Assembly (NCBI GenBank): GCA_009782565.1
Contig: WRIU01000001.1
Span: 321,711 to 385,710 of the forward strand
Length of the DNA stretch: 64,000 nucleotides
Reading direction: 5' to 3'
Source of the DNA: Betaproteobacteria bacterium
Lineage (GTDB): Bacteria; Pseudomonadota; Gammaproteobacteria; Burkholderiales; Rhodocyclaceae
In this document: positions 39,020 to 49,304 of the stretch, piece after piece
Numbering within the stretch: position 1 is the first letter of the stretch
Layout of the letters: each line of letters starts with the position of its first letter
Made by a program: the position numbers and the translations under genes
Notes under the pieces: generated by a model
Database searches by the model: none
Told to the model about the DNA's origin: nothing
Seen by the model: the letters and a program-made list of their open reading frames with translations, nothing else

Positions 39020-40384
39020 ATGCACCCCCTGTTTTCCAGAATGCTATCCCTGTTGATCCTCATGGCGGGGGGCGCGGCACTCGCCGCCTCGGTGGAATTT
39101 ACAGGCGTGGGGTTGGGCATCGCGGTAGGTGCGCTGGCCTGGCTGATTTGGGATACCTGGCGCGCGCAGGTCTTTGCCGACTGGCTGCACCACGTCCGGG
39201 ACGAACCGGATACACCGCCGCCGCCCCGTCTCGACAACCAGCGCCGGGAAGCCGTCGAGCGCGTCCAGCGGCTCCTTCGTAAACAGGCTCTTGAGGCGGA
39301 AGAACTCGAAAATCACCTGCATAACATCCAGTCCGCGCTGCAAGCCTCGCCCAACGGTCTCGTCATCCTGGATGAACAGGAGTGTATCGAGTGGTGCAAT
39401 CGCATGGCTTACGAACACCTTGGGCTAAACAATCGCCGCGACCTCTCACAGCGAATCACGCACCTGCTGCGCGCCCCCGCGCTGGTCAAGAGCCTTGCCG
39501 CACGCGACTTCACCGATCCCCTCATGCTGGAAAGCCCGCTCGCCACGGCATCGCGCCCCCTGCGACTCGAAGTACGCCTCCTCCCCTACGGGCAAGGGCG
39601 GCTGCTCATGCTCTCGCGGGACATCACCGCCATCGAACAGGCTGAAATCATGAGGCGCGATTTCGTCGCCAACGTCTCCCATGAAATACGCACCCCGCTC
39701 ACCGTGCTGGCGGGCTTCATCGAAACCCTGCAAACCCTGCCGCTCGGCGACGATGAACGTAACGACATGCTCCACCGCATGACGCAGCAGGCGGGGAGGA
39801 TGAAAAACCTGGTAGACGACCTCCTCACCCTCTCCCGCCTGGAAGGCAGCGCCTTGCCAGGGACAAAGGAATGGACGCCCATCCGTACCCTGTTGGAGCG
39901 TCTCGACACCGATGCCCGCGCTTTTTCAGCGCATCTGGTCGGGCAAAACGCCCCCGGCCACGAACTCGTTCTTGAAGGCATGGATACTTCCGACGAAATC
40001 GCCGGTTCTGCATCCGAATTGCAAAGCGCCTTCTTCAATCTCATCAACAACGCTATTCGCTACACCCCGCCCGACGGAAAAATCCTTATCGGTTGGCAAA
40101 CACAAACCAACGGCGGCGCGCGTTTTTCCGTGCAGGACAGCGGCCCAGGCATCGCCCCTGAGCATATCCCGCGACTGACGGAACGCTTCTACCGCGTAGA
40201 CTCCGACCGTTCCCGCGCCAGTGGCGGAACCGGCCTGGGGCTTTCCATTGTCAAGCATGTATTGCAACGACACGACGCCAAGCTCAACATCGAGAGCACA
40301 CCATCGCGGGGAACATGTTTTACCGTGACATTCCCACCAACGCGGGTGCGGGTAAGCGGATCAGAAATTGATGACGCCGACTGA
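39020..40384 (+). CDS. phoR: Phosphate regulon sensor histidine kinase PhoR
   Basis: FVANVSHEIRTPLTVLAGF, NLINNAIRYTP, GGTGLGLSIVKHVL; start 39020. Confidence 0.94.
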   Translation: MHPLFSRMLSLLILMAGGAALAASVEFTGVGLGIAVGALAWLIWDTWRAQVFADWLHHVRDEPDTPPPPRLDNQRREAVERVQRLLRKQALEAEELENHLHNIQSALQASPNGLVILDEQECIEWCNRMAYEHLGLNNRRDLSQRITHLLRAPALVKSLAARDFTDPLMLESPLATASRPLRLEVRLLPYGQGRLLMLSRDITAIEQAEIMRRDFVANVSHEIRTPLTVLAGFIETLQTLPLGDDERNDMLHRMTQQAGRMKNLVDDLLTLSRLEGSALPGTKEWTPIRTLLERLDTDARAFSAHLVGQNAPGHELVLEGMDTSDEIAGSASELQSAFFNLINNAIRYTPPDGKILIGWQTQTNGGARFSVQDSGPGIAPEHIPRLTERFYRVDSDRSRASGGTGLGLSIVKHVLQRHDAKLNIESTPSRGTCFTVTFPPTRVRVSGSEIDDAD

Positions 40385-40461
40385 ACTGTGCCGTACTCCA
40401 TTTATCCCCGAACAAAACAGTTTAGAATCTCAACCTCAGTATCATTTTTCCATGATTTTCT

Positions 40462-40767
40462 ATGTATTTTGCTACCGTCAGTTTCAGAATTGCACGTGGA
40501 CACGAGCAGACTTTTCTCAACCACTGGCGTTCGCGTACCAGCTACCTCGGAGAAGTACCGGGTTTCATCCGCTTCTGCCTACTACAAGGGCAGCAGACGG
40601 AGGAATATACATTGTTCGTTGCCCATACCGAATGGGAAAACAAAGAGCTTTTCGAGGCATGGACGCGCTCTGAGGCTTTCCGCAAGGCACACGTCGACGC
40701 TACCAAGATAGCATGCGAAATCTGCCTTGGACTACCGAAACTGGAATTGTTCGATCTCGTCCTGTAA
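40462..40767 (+). CDS. Antibiotic biosynthesis monooxygenase (ABM) domain protein
   Basis: ATVSFRIARGHEQTFLNHWRSR...GFIRFCLLQGQQTEEYTLFVAHTEWENKELFEAWTRSEAFRKAH. Confidence 0.85.
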   Translation: MYFATVSFRIARGHEQTFLNHWRSRTSYLGEVPGFIRFCLLQGQQTEEYTLFVAHTEWENKELFEAWTRSEAFRKAHVDATKIACEICLGLPKLELFDLVL

Positions 40768-40786
40768 GCCAAATCAACGGCTCCCG

Positions 40787-41863
40787 ATGAATTTCTCGCC
40801 GTTTGCGCTTGACTTTTCCATTCGCCTGATTGCCTGGCAACGCGCTCATGGCCGACACGGTCTGCCATGGCAAGGCACATGTGACCCTTACCGGATATGG
40901 CTCTCCGAGATCATGTTGCAGCAGACGCAGGTCGCTGCCGTCATCCCCTATTACGCGCGTTTTCTCGAACGTTTCCCAACTGTCGCGGCGCTGGCTGCCG
41001 CGCCGGTGGAAGAAGTCATGGCACTCTGGAGCGGCCTTGGCTACTACGCCCGCGCCCGCAATCTGCACCGCACCGCATGTGCAGTCATGGAGAAGCACGG
41101 CGGGCTTTTTCCCGTCACGGCAACGGCATTGGTCGAATTGCCCGGCATCGGGCGCTCAACGGCAGCAGCCATCGCCGCATTTGCAAGCAATGAGCGGGCG
41201 GCCATCCTGGACGGTAACGTCAAACGGGTACTGTGCCGCGCCTTCGGCATCGAGGGTTTCCCCGGTGAGCGCGCGGTAGAAGAACGCCTGTGGGCGTTGG
41301 CGGAGTCCCTGCTTCCGGAAAGCACCGAAGATATTGGCGTCTACATCCAGGCACAAATGGACTTGGGAGCCACTGTATGCACACGCGCGCGTCCGGCCTG
41401 TAGGGTCTGCCCGCTCGCGGCGCAATGCGTGGCGCACGCCACGGGGCGGATTGCAGAACTGCCCGCTCCACGTTCCCGAAAAACACCACCGCGCCGCACA
41501 GCCCGAATGCTTGTGGTCGTCCTGGGCGACAGCGTACTGCTGGAACGCCGCCTTCCCGCTGGAATCTGGGGCGGTCTGCTGGCCTTACCCGAAATTCCGG
41601 AAGACGCTCAAATCGAAACCTGGGCGATGCGTAAGCTTGGTGTCGCTCAAACCAGCGCGCAAGCCTTACCGCCGCTCGTTCACGCCTTCACGCATTTCAC
41701 GCTGGAAATTGCGCCCTGGCGCATCGACCTTCCCGCTGCCCCCCGGATGCTTTCCGAACCCGCCTGGCAATGGCAGGCGCTCGAACGAATCGGTTCTGCT
41801 GCCCTGCCCGCGCCGGTACGCAGGATATTGGAGAGCCTCAACCGAACGAATGCCGATGCTTGA
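40787..41863 (+). CDS. mutY: A/G-specific adenine glycosylase MutY
   Basis: LPWQGTCDPYRIWLSEIMLQQTQVAAVIPYY; HhH; 4Fe-4S Cys cluster. Confidence 0.95.
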   Translation: MNFSPFALDFSIRLIAWQRAHGRHGLPWQGTCDPYRIWLSEIMLQQTQVAAVIPYYARFLERFPTVAALAAAPVEEVMALWSGLGYYARARNLHRTACAVMEKHGGLFPVTATALVELPGIGRSTAAAIAAFASNERAAILDGNVKRVLCRAFGIEGFPGERAVEERLWALAESLLPESTEDIGVYIQAQMDLGATVCTRARPACRVCPLAAQCVAHATGRIAELPAPRSRKTPPRRTARMLVVVLGDSVLLERRLPAGIWGGLLALPEIPEDAQIETWAMRKLGVAQTSAQALPPLVHAFTHFTLEIAPWRIDLPAAPRMLSEPAWQWQALERIGSAALPAPVRRILESLNRTNADA

Positions 41864-41889
41864 AGCCTGATTGGCGCTAGGGCGACTCA

Positions 41890-41926
41890 AAAAAATAGCG
41901 CAACCGAAAAGTTGCGCCATTTTTGT
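41890..41926. terminator. Bidirectional terminator between mutY and the tolC-like gene
   Basis: aaaaaatagcgcaac-cgaaaa-gttgcgccattttt. Confidence 0.8.
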
Positions 41927-41956
41927 TGGAATCAACTATTTCCGCAGTCTCGGCTT

Positions 41957-43435
41957 TTACCTGCTCGATAACCTGCCTTTGTCGACTTCGACTTGAACAG
42001 GCGCGTCGGCCGGGCACATATCCGCCGGATCGACAGTGTCACGATCCTGCCCGATATCCTTCGCCGAGGGCAAGTCCTCGCGCACAACGCCAAGGGTACG
42101 CAGCAACTGCCCCGTCCCAACTAAAGTGCGGGCTTGTGCAACCAACAGGTTATAACGCGCATTCGTGTAGTTTCGCTGAGAAACAAAATACTCGTTCTCA
42201 GTGTCGAGCAAGTCGAGCAGGGTGCGCTGCCCGATGTTGAACTGATCACGGAAAGCATCGCGCGCTTTGCCGGTCATTTGATAATGCCGCTCAAGATAGC
42301 CCAGTTGTTCGGTCAGGCTACGGGTATCCTGATAAGCGATCGTCAGGGTCTGGCGCAGGTCACGACAGGCTTTTTCGCGCAAATCCTTGGCCTGATCGAC
42401 CTGCTCGCTCGCCATACGGATGCGAGCCGCGTCGGAGCCACCGCGGAAGATGTTGAAATTCAACTGCAATTCGACCGAACTTTCACGCCTGTTGCCCTTG
42501 AGACCACCTGTATATTTACCGGTCGAGTCTTCGGGCTCTTTGTTGTCGACGTTACGATCAACCCCTGTCCTCGCGACCAGATCGAGTTTGGGGTGATAGT
42601 TGGAACGTGCCACATCCCGATTGGCCAGGCTGGCGCGCACGGTTTCAATCTTGGCGTTGAACGCCGGATTGTTGACGTAGGCTACGTTCAGCGCGGCAAC
42701 GACGTTTTCCGGCAGTTGCACGTTGTTGAAGTCGTCCGTGATCGGCGGCAGCACGTCAGGCGGCACCTCGCCAACTAAGCGCTGGTAACGCGCGCTGACA
42801 TCATGAAGGTTTGAAAGCTCCGTCAGCAGGTTGGATTCGGCCAGAGCCAGCCGCCCGGTTGCCTGATCGAGGTCTACCCGGCGGCTCACGCCCGCCGAAG
42901 CACGTTCATTGAGGCGGTCGTAAAGCTGCTTGTGGGCAACGTAATTTGCCTTGGCATGCTCAACCAATTCACGCTGCCGCTGAACATCAGCGTAAGCCTG
43001 TATGACATCGAGACCAGCATTCTCCGAAGCGTCAAGCAACTCGTAATAGCTCTTGAGACGGTCGTAGCTCATACGCTTGACTTCGCTGCTCGTAGCAAAG
43101 CCGTCGTAAATCATCTGCCTGAGATTCAGCCCGACGCCGCCATAATTCCAGTTGTCACTGTCCGCCTTGGGGTCCTTGCGCCATACATGCCCCAAGCCGG
43201 CGTTCAGGTCGATGCGCGGAAAATACCCGCCGCGAGCGACATCGCGCCCTGCTGTTGCTGCCCTATACCCGTGCCAACTGGCCTGAACTTCAGGGTTAGT
43301 GGCCACAGCCTTGCGGACGGCATCCAGCAATGCTCCCTTTGGCGCCTCGGCAAGTTCTTGTGCGCCAGATGCTCCGGACAAGACTTGCAGGGCAGAGGCA
43401 ACCGCCAGACAGACAAGTGTCTTCATCCTGTTCAT
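41957..43435 (-). CDS. TolC family outer membrane protein (LapE/AggA-type T1SS exporter)
   Basis: TolC-like AVATNPEVQASWHGYRAATAGRDVARGGYFPRIDLNAG; divergent from lapG-lapD. Confidence 0.88.
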   Translation of the reverse strand: MNRMKTLVCLAVASALQVLSGASGAQELAEAPKGALLDAVRKAVATNPEVQASWHGYRAATAGRDVARGGYFPRIDLNAGLGHVWRKDPKADSDNWNYGGVGLNLRQMIYDGFATSSEVKRMSYDRLKSYYELLDASENAGLDVIQAYADVQRQRELVEHAKANYVAHKQLYDRLNERASAGVSRRVDLDQATGRLALAESNLLTELSNLHDVSARYQRLVGEVPPDVLPPITDDFNNVQLPENVVAALNVAYVNNPAFNAKIETVRASLANRDVARSNYHPKLDLVARTGVDRNVDNKEPEDSTGKYTGGLKGNRRESSVELQLNFNIFRGGSDAARIRMASEQVDQAKDLREKACRDLRQTLTIAYQDTRSLTEQLGYLERHYQMTGKARDAFRDQFNIGQRTLLDLLDTENEYFVSQRNYTNARYNLLVAQARTLVGTGQLLRTLGVVREDLPSAKDIGQDRDTVDPADMCPADAPVQVEVDKGRLSSR

Positions 43436-43962
43436 GTGTTATCTCCAAGTGGTTGCAAATCTTTCCTGCGCGACGCCAATCCAGACTTGTACCAGTCCAA
43501 GTTATATGTGTTTCCAGTCTATACCCTGTCCACAAAGAGCGCCAATTATTTTTCAGTTTTGGCGAAAAAATCTGCTGTTGGTACAACACTTTTCGCAACA
43601 CTGTTGGCGTAAACCCTAATTAATACGTACCACACGGCATACCTCTACCGCATTGCAAGCGCCCTTCCCGAAAACCAACGCATATTCCAATTCAAAAAAA
43701 GTATGCCTATATCCGCTTTATACATGATGCCCGCTTCAAGCATGAGAAACACCTTGCCGCAGCATAGGCTGCAACAATATATTCGTCATTTTTCCACTAT
43801 AGGACAAAAACATATTTGTTGTATTGGAGCAACAAAACTGCTGCCAAAGCGGCCATAAAGAATATCCAGGACAGCTATATCCGATCTTTTCTGCCAGTAT
43901 TGACATAAAGGCTTCTTCACTACGTGCGTGAAGCACATCACCATCGCCTAGCAACTGAATGA

Positions 43963-44949
43963 GTGAAGATGTGGAAGTCATTTAATTGCGTATGTCATAA
44001 AATGGCTATAGCAACGATCCAAGGGCAGTGCGGCAAAGCTGCCCGTCGCCAATGTCCTTCGCCCCCCTTCTGGGCAGTGTGGGCGGTCAGGCTTGGTATG
44101 GTTTTTCTCTCCAGCCTGCCGGGGATCGTTGATGCGCGCACCGACTTCGACCGCATGGAGCAGTTAGCAGCATCGGAATACGGGCAAACTGCCGCAGCCA
44201 CGGTCAAAGCCTGGCGCGCCATGATCGAGAAAGACAAGACACAACCAGACCTCATCAAGCTTGAGCGCGTTAACGCCTTCGTCAACTTCAAGGTCAATTA
44301 CGCAAGCGACATGGCCGTGTGGGGGGTGGAGGACTACTGGACAACCCCATTAGAGCTTTTCGGCAAAGGAAAGGGCGACTGCGAAGATTACGCCATCGCA
44401 AAATACGTTTCCCTGTTGCTGATGGATGTTCCCGTACAGAAATTGCGCCTGGTGTACGTCCGCGCACGTATGGGATCACAAACCGTTGCACACATGGTAT
44501 TGAGCTATTTCGAGACCCCAACGGCCGACCCATTGATTCTGGACAACCTGATCGACGCAATCTTTCCGGCCAAACGCCGCTCCGATCTTTTCCCAGTCTT
44601 CAGCTTCAACCATGAAGGGCTCTGGGTAGGCGGGGAACGAGATTCTGCCGGCGATCCTACGGCGCGCTTGTCTCGTTGGCGCGATGTGCTTCAACGCATG
44701 CGCCGCGAAGGGATCGACCCGTCCCTGACAAAACTCAGCGCCCGGTCGCTGATGTCATGGAAACAGCCGAAGAAATCCAAGCTATCGCCACAAAACACAG
44801 CCAAGTCCCGGTCATCGTCTAAGGTGATGGCAAAGCATCAGCCCCACCTGAAAACAAAAAAAATCGCCTCCGAACACATGAAGTCCACGAAATCGAAGGC
44901 GAAAACGGCAAAATACCGGCCGTCGTCACGGAAAATCGCTAAACGATGA
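43963..44949 (+). CDS. lapG: LapG-like transglutaminase-like cysteine protease with basic C-terminal tail
   Basis: ERVNAFVNFKVNYASDMAVWGVEDYWTTPLELFGKGKGDCEDYAIAKYVSL; followed by lapD; true start uncertain. Confidence 0.88.
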   Translation: MKMWKSFNCVCHKMAIATIQGQCGKAARRQCPSPPFWAVWAVRLGMVFLSSLPGIVDARTDFDRMEQLAASEYGQTAAATVKAWRAMIEKDKTQPDLIKLERVNAFVNFKVNYASDMAVWGVEDYWTTPLELFGKGKGDCEDYAIAKYVSLLLMDVPVQKLRLVYVRARMGSQTVAHMVLSYFETPTADPLILDNLIDAIFPAKRRSDLFPVFSFNHEGLWVGGERDSAGDPTARLSRWRDVLQRMRREGIDPSLTKLSARSLMSWKQPKKSKLSPQNTAKSRSSSKVMAKHQPHLKTKKIASEHMKSTKSKAKTAKYRPSSRKIAKR

Positions 44950-44995
44950 ACATTTTTTCATTCCGTGCCCCCGACCCATTTCGGAAGTCTCTGCT

Positions 44996-46948
44996 ATGTC
45001 TCTAATCAAACAACTCTGGATCGCCATCGCAGTCGTCACCCTGCTTGCCCTCGGCGGCAGTCTGGTGGTGAGTACGCTAAATGCGCGCCAATATCTAGAA
45101 CAACAACTCAACATCAAAAATTCCGATAATGCGACTGTCATGTCTTTGGCAGTTTCGTTCCTGTTGTACAACAACAGCGATCACGAAAAAGCAAAAACGG
45201 CCAGCACGGACGACGATCTCAAAGGTATCGTCAACACCATGCTCTCCTCCCAGTTCGATACTGGCTACTACCGCCAGATACGACTCGTTGCCCCGGACGA
45301 TGCGGTAATTGCCGATTTTCATTTCGACAAGCCCATCGAAAACGTGCCCGCATGGTTCGTGAAGCTGGCATCCATCAAGGAGCATCCTGGCGTGGCCCAT
45401 GTACAGAATGGTTGGCATCAGTTCGGCATGCTCACGGTGGAAAGCCACACCAGCTATGTGTACGAGGCGCTATGGAGCAATACCCTCAAATTGCTGTGGT
45501 GGTTCCTTGTCACAGCGATCATTGCCGGCCTGCTCGGCAACATCCTGTTGAGCCGGATCACTGCGCCGCTACGTACCCTCGTCAAACACGCCCAAGCCAT
45601 CGGTGAGCGCCGTTTCATCACCTCGCCGGAACCCAGAACCACCGAACTGAAAGTTGTGGTACGGGCAATGAACGCACTTTCTGAGCGGGTGCGACAGATG
45701 CTTGCCGAAGAAGCGCAACGGCTCGAAAACCTGCGCCGCCAGATACACGAAGATGCCGTCACCGGGTTACTTGAGCGGCGCCAGTTCCTCAACGCCTTCT
45801 CCTCCCAGTTGGCCGCCCCGGAAGCGCCCGCACAAGGAGCGCTGCTTATCCTGCGTATCGGCAAACTCGCTGAACTCAATCGCGACCTTGGGCGAATTGC
45901 TACCGACAAATTGCTCAACATGCTGGCTCAGGCACTCGGCAGCGAGCCCAACTCCGGCAGTATCGGAGGCCGTCTCAACGGCAGCGACCTCGCCCTGCTC
46001 GCGCCATCGGCTGCCGGACTCGAATTTTCGTCATGGGTCACATCAGTGGCCGAGCGCATCTATGCCGTTGCCGATGAACAAGCGAACCCCGGCATGCTCG
46101 CATTATCAATAGCCGCCGTGTCGTACTCCCGCAACGACGTCGTAGCCACCATTCTGTCCAGACTTGACACAGTGCTGGCTCAGGCCGAACTGGAAGGCAA
46201 CCGCGGCCTGAAGATTGAAGAGCATCATGACGACGCGATCCCTGTCCACACTCAGGAGCAATGGCGCACGATATTGACGACGGCGTTGGCTAAAAACACA
46301 TTCCAGACGAGTCTCTGCCCAGTGCGTTCGATGCAGGGGGCGCTCATTCACAGCGAAGAAGTGATCGATCTGCCCGCAGATGGCACCCTATTCAAGGTCG
46401 GCGATTTCCTGCCGTGGGCCGCCCGCTTCGGCTTGGTCGGGCGCATGGATTACGCTGCTGTGCTGGCTGCCCTCAGCCATATCGACAGCGGGAGAGAATC
46501 AGTCGCCATCACCATTTCAGCGCAAACGCTTCAAGATGGGCAGTTTGTGACCGAACTCATCACTTTGCTGCGTGCAAACCCCAATCAAGTCGAGCATCTC
46601 TGGATGGAAGTGCCTGAAGAAGAAGCGATACGCAATCCGGCGGCTTTCCGTGCCTTCTGCCTGGCGGTCAAGCCATTCGCCAGCAAACTGGGAATCAAGC
46701 ATGCCGGCCCGCATTTCTCTGCTCTGGGCGATCTGCATGACCTTGGCCTCGATTACCTCAAGGTTGACACCTCGCTGCTGCGCGACATCGACCAGAATGA
46801 GGGCAATCAGAGCTTCGTGCGCGGCCTCGTCATGCTCGCCCACACGCTTGGCTTCCTCGTCATCGCAGAGGGCATCGACCGGCTCGAACAGCAGTCGATT
46901 CTTGCTGATCTCGGCTTCGACGGGCTTGCCGGGCCACTGGCGAGCTAA
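44996..46948 (+). CDS. lapD: LapD-like c-di-GMP receptor (HAMP, degenerate GGDEF, EAL-like)
   Basis: N-terminal MSLIKQLWIAIAVVTLLALGGSLVVSTLNARQYLEQQLNIKNSDNATVMSLA; C-terminal VIAEGIDRLEQQSILADLGFDGLAGP. Confidence 0.92.
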   Translation: MSLIKQLWIAIAVVTLLALGGSLVVSTLNARQYLEQQLNIKNSDNATVMSLAVSFLLYNNSDHEKAKTASTDDDLKGIVNTMLSSQFDTGYYRQIRLVAPDDAVIADFHFDKPIENVPAWFVKLASIKEHPGVAHVQNGWHQFGMLTVESHTSYVYEALWSNTLKLLWWFLVTAIIAGLLGNILLSRITAPLRTLVKHAQAIGERRFITSPEPRTTELKVVVRAMNALSERVRQMLAEEAQRLENLRRQIHEDAVTGLLERRQFLNAFSSQLAAPEAPAQGALLILRIGKLAELNRDLGRIATDKLLNMLAQALGSEPNSGSIGGRLNGSDLALLAPSAAGLEFSSWVTSVAERIYAVADEQANPGMLALSIAAVSYSRNDVVATILSRLDTVLAQAELEGNRGLKIEEHHDDAIPVHTQEQWRTILTTALAKNTFQTSLCPVRSMQGALIHSEEVIDLPADGTLFKVGDFLPWAARFGLVGRMDYAAVLAALSHIDSGRESVAITISAQTLQDGQFVTELITLLRANPNQVEHLWMEVPEEEAIRNPAAFRAFCLAVKPFASKLGIKHAGPHFSALGDLHDLGLDYLKVDTSLLRDIDQNEGNQSFVRGLVMLAHTLGFLVIAEGIDRLEQQSILADLGFDGLAGPLAS

Positions 46949-47041
46949 AAGCGCAGGAGGGTGACGCACATGCCGAACTTCCCTAAAATGGATGCCGTTT
47001 CGCATGGAGTACATCCCACCATCCTTTTCAGGAAAGAAGCA

Positions 47042-47698
47042 ATGAATTTTGAGCACGCGCGTTTCAACATGGTCGAGCAACAGGTTCGCCCTTGGGGAGT
47101 CACGGCCCCAGGAGTACGGCAACTGCTGATGACGGTACGGCGCGAGGACTATGTGCCTCCCGCGTTGCGCGCCTTGGCCTTTGCCGACATCGAAATCCCG
47201 TTGCCTGGCGGGCAGACCATGCTCAAGCCAGTCATCGAAGGGCGCATTCTGCAGGCGATTGGGACCTCCCGCGTCAGCACGGTACTGGAAGTCGGCACGG
47301 GCAGCGGTTACTTCGCAGCCCTGCTGGCAGCAAACGCGGATCATGTCTACACGGTCGAAATCGACCCGGAACTGGCCCAGCTTGCACGCGACAACCTCGC
47401 ACGCAATGGCGTTGACAACGTTACCGTGGAAGAAGGCGATGCCTCCCAAGGCTGGTATACGCAAGCCCCATACGATGTAATCGTCGTTTCCGGCGGACTG
47501 CCAGAACTCCCTGAATCCTTGCTCTTGCAGCTCAAGCCCGAGGGGCGGCTGTTCACTTTCACCGGCCCTCCCCCTGCGATGAAGGCATGCGTCACATCGT
47601 GCACGGCGGACAAAAAAAGCCCTCTGAGCCATTCCCTGTTTGAGACTGTAGTGCCGATGTTGCGTCACGTCCCCCAAGCACCCGCATTCAACTTCTGA
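47042..47698 (+). CDS. Protein-L-isoaspartate O-methyltransferase family protein
   Basis: MVEQQVRPWGV...VLEVGTGSGYFAALLA. Confidence 0.9.
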   Translation: MNFEHARFNMVEQQVRPWGVTAPGVRQLLMTVRREDYVPPALRALAFADIEIPLPGGQTMLKPVIEGRILQAIGTSRVSTVLEVGTGSGYFAALLAANADHVYTVEIDPELAQLARDNLARNGVDNVTVEEGDASQGWYTQAPYDVIVVSGGLPELPESLLLQLKPEGRLFTFTGPPPAMKACVTSCTADKKSPLSHSLFETVVPMLRHVPQAPAFNF

Positions 47699-47709
47699 AA
47701 CCTCTCGCC

Positions 47710-49107
47710 GTGGAATCCTGCGCTCCTGACCGCTCCGATTCGAGTTGCCTCGGTCTCCCGGCTGGAGTTGCCCCGGCACATGCTCGTCGCCGTCTGTACA
47801 GGCATTGCGGCCTGGCGGCCATGTTCGTGCTGGCGACGGGCACGGCAAGCGCCGCCGACCTGCTTCAGACCTACTACGATGCCCTTGCCAATGACGCCCG
47901 TCACTCCGCCGCGCGCGCGCAGCACGAAGCTGACCAGGAAAAGCGCATACAAGGGCGAAGCGCCCTGCTGCCGACACTGGGAGTCGGCGCCAACGCACAA
48001 CGAAACAACACCGACTACACTCCCCGAAATGGGGTGGAAGAAAACAGGCGCTACAGCAGCAAGAGTTACGCGCTGCAACTCAGCGCCCCCCTGTTCCGGA
48101 TACAAAACTGGCATCAATACAAAGAAGGCGCGTTACAAACCGAACTGGCCGACAGCATTTTCGGCCAGGAGATGCAGGGATTGATCCTGCGTACAGCAGA
48201 AGCCTATTTCAACGTACTCAACTCCCAGGACTCGCTGCGCGCCATTGTGCAGTTGCGCGCCGCCGCCGCCGAACAGCTTGAGTTGGCGCGCACCAGTTTC
48301 AAGGTTGGCACCGTCACGGTGACGGACGTACACGAAGCGCAATCCCGTTTCGACCTGGCCTCGGCGCAGGAAATCGCCGCCCGCAACACTCTCGATGTGT
48401 CGCTTCAGGCACTGGCGCGCATCATCGGGCACCCCCCCGAAGAACTGGCGGGGCTCAAACCCGGAGTCATGCTTTCTCATCCGGAACCGAATAGTATCGA
48501 CGCATGGGTAGATGCTGCCGAGAAAGGCAATTACGGCGTACAGACTCAAACGCTGGCGCGTGAAATCGCGGAGCGCGAGTATCAGCGTGCGCGCGCTGGC
48601 CATCTGCCCACGCTGGACCTGGTGGCAAGCCATAGCCGCAATACCCGCCCTTCGGTCTCGGTCGAACGTACCGAAGGCAGCACGGTAGGCGTACAGCTCG
48701 ACATGCCGCTCTACCAGGGAGGATACGTCTCATCCCGTACGCGCGAGACGGCAGCGCTTAAGCTCAAAGCCGACTCTGACCTCGAAGAAGCCCGGCGCGC
48801 GGCGGCTCTGGCGGCGCGCGAAGCCTACCTGGGCGTCACAAATGGCATGGCACAGGTACAAGCACTGGAAGCGGCACAAATCTCATCCACCTCATCGCTC
48901 GAAGCCAACCGCCTGGGCTACAAGGTAGGCGTACGTATCAATATCGACGTTCTCAACGCCCAAAGCCAACTCGCCGAGACGATGCAAAAACTTGCGCGCG
49001 CTCGCTACGACACCATGCTGGCTCAATTACGGCTGAAAGCATCCATCGGTTCCCTGGGCGAAGAAGACGTGCGCGCGATCAACGCCTTGTTGGAAACGCG
49101 GAACTAG
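47710..49107 (+). CDS. tolC: TolC family type I secretion outer membrane protein
   Basis: DLLQTYYDALANDARHSAARAQHEADQEKRIQGRSALLPTLGVGANAQRN; C-terminal repeat NAQSQLAETMQKLARARYDTMLAQLRLKASIGSL. Confidence 0.92.
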   Translation: MESCAPDRSDSSCLGLPAGVAPAHARRRLYRHCGLAAMFVLATGTASAADLLQTYYDALANDARHSAARAQHEADQEKRIQGRSALLPTLGVGANAQRNNTDYTPRNGVEENRRYSSKSYALQLSAPLFRIQNWHQYKEGALQTELADSIFGQEMQGLILRTAEAYFNVLNSQDSLRAIVQLRAAAAEQLELARTSFKVGTVTVTDVHEAQSRFDLASAQEIAARNTLDVSLQALARIIGHPPEELAGLKPGVMLSHPEPNSIDAWVDAAEKGNYGVQTQTLAREIAEREYQRARAGHLPTLDLVASHSRNTRPSVSVERTEGSTVGVQLDMPLYQGGYVSSRTRETAALKLKADSDLEEARRAAALAAREAYLGVTNGMAQVQALEAAQISSTSSLEANRLGYKVGVRINIDVLNAQSQLAETMQKLARARYDTMLAQLRLKASIGSLGEEDVRAINALLETRN

Positions 49108-49304
49108 ACCTTTCCCCCTTCCCAGAAGAATCTGCCGTTCACGAAGCCCCTCTCGTGGCAAAGGTCACGCCCTTGCCGTCGGACATCGGCAAGAGTCAGT
49201 CATAGCGTCGTACTATCACTAATAGACAGGTCATTATTATCGTGACTATCCGTTGTAACGCACGATAACGTCCTTCCCCCGCATACGCCAGGGACGCTTA
49301 CCCA

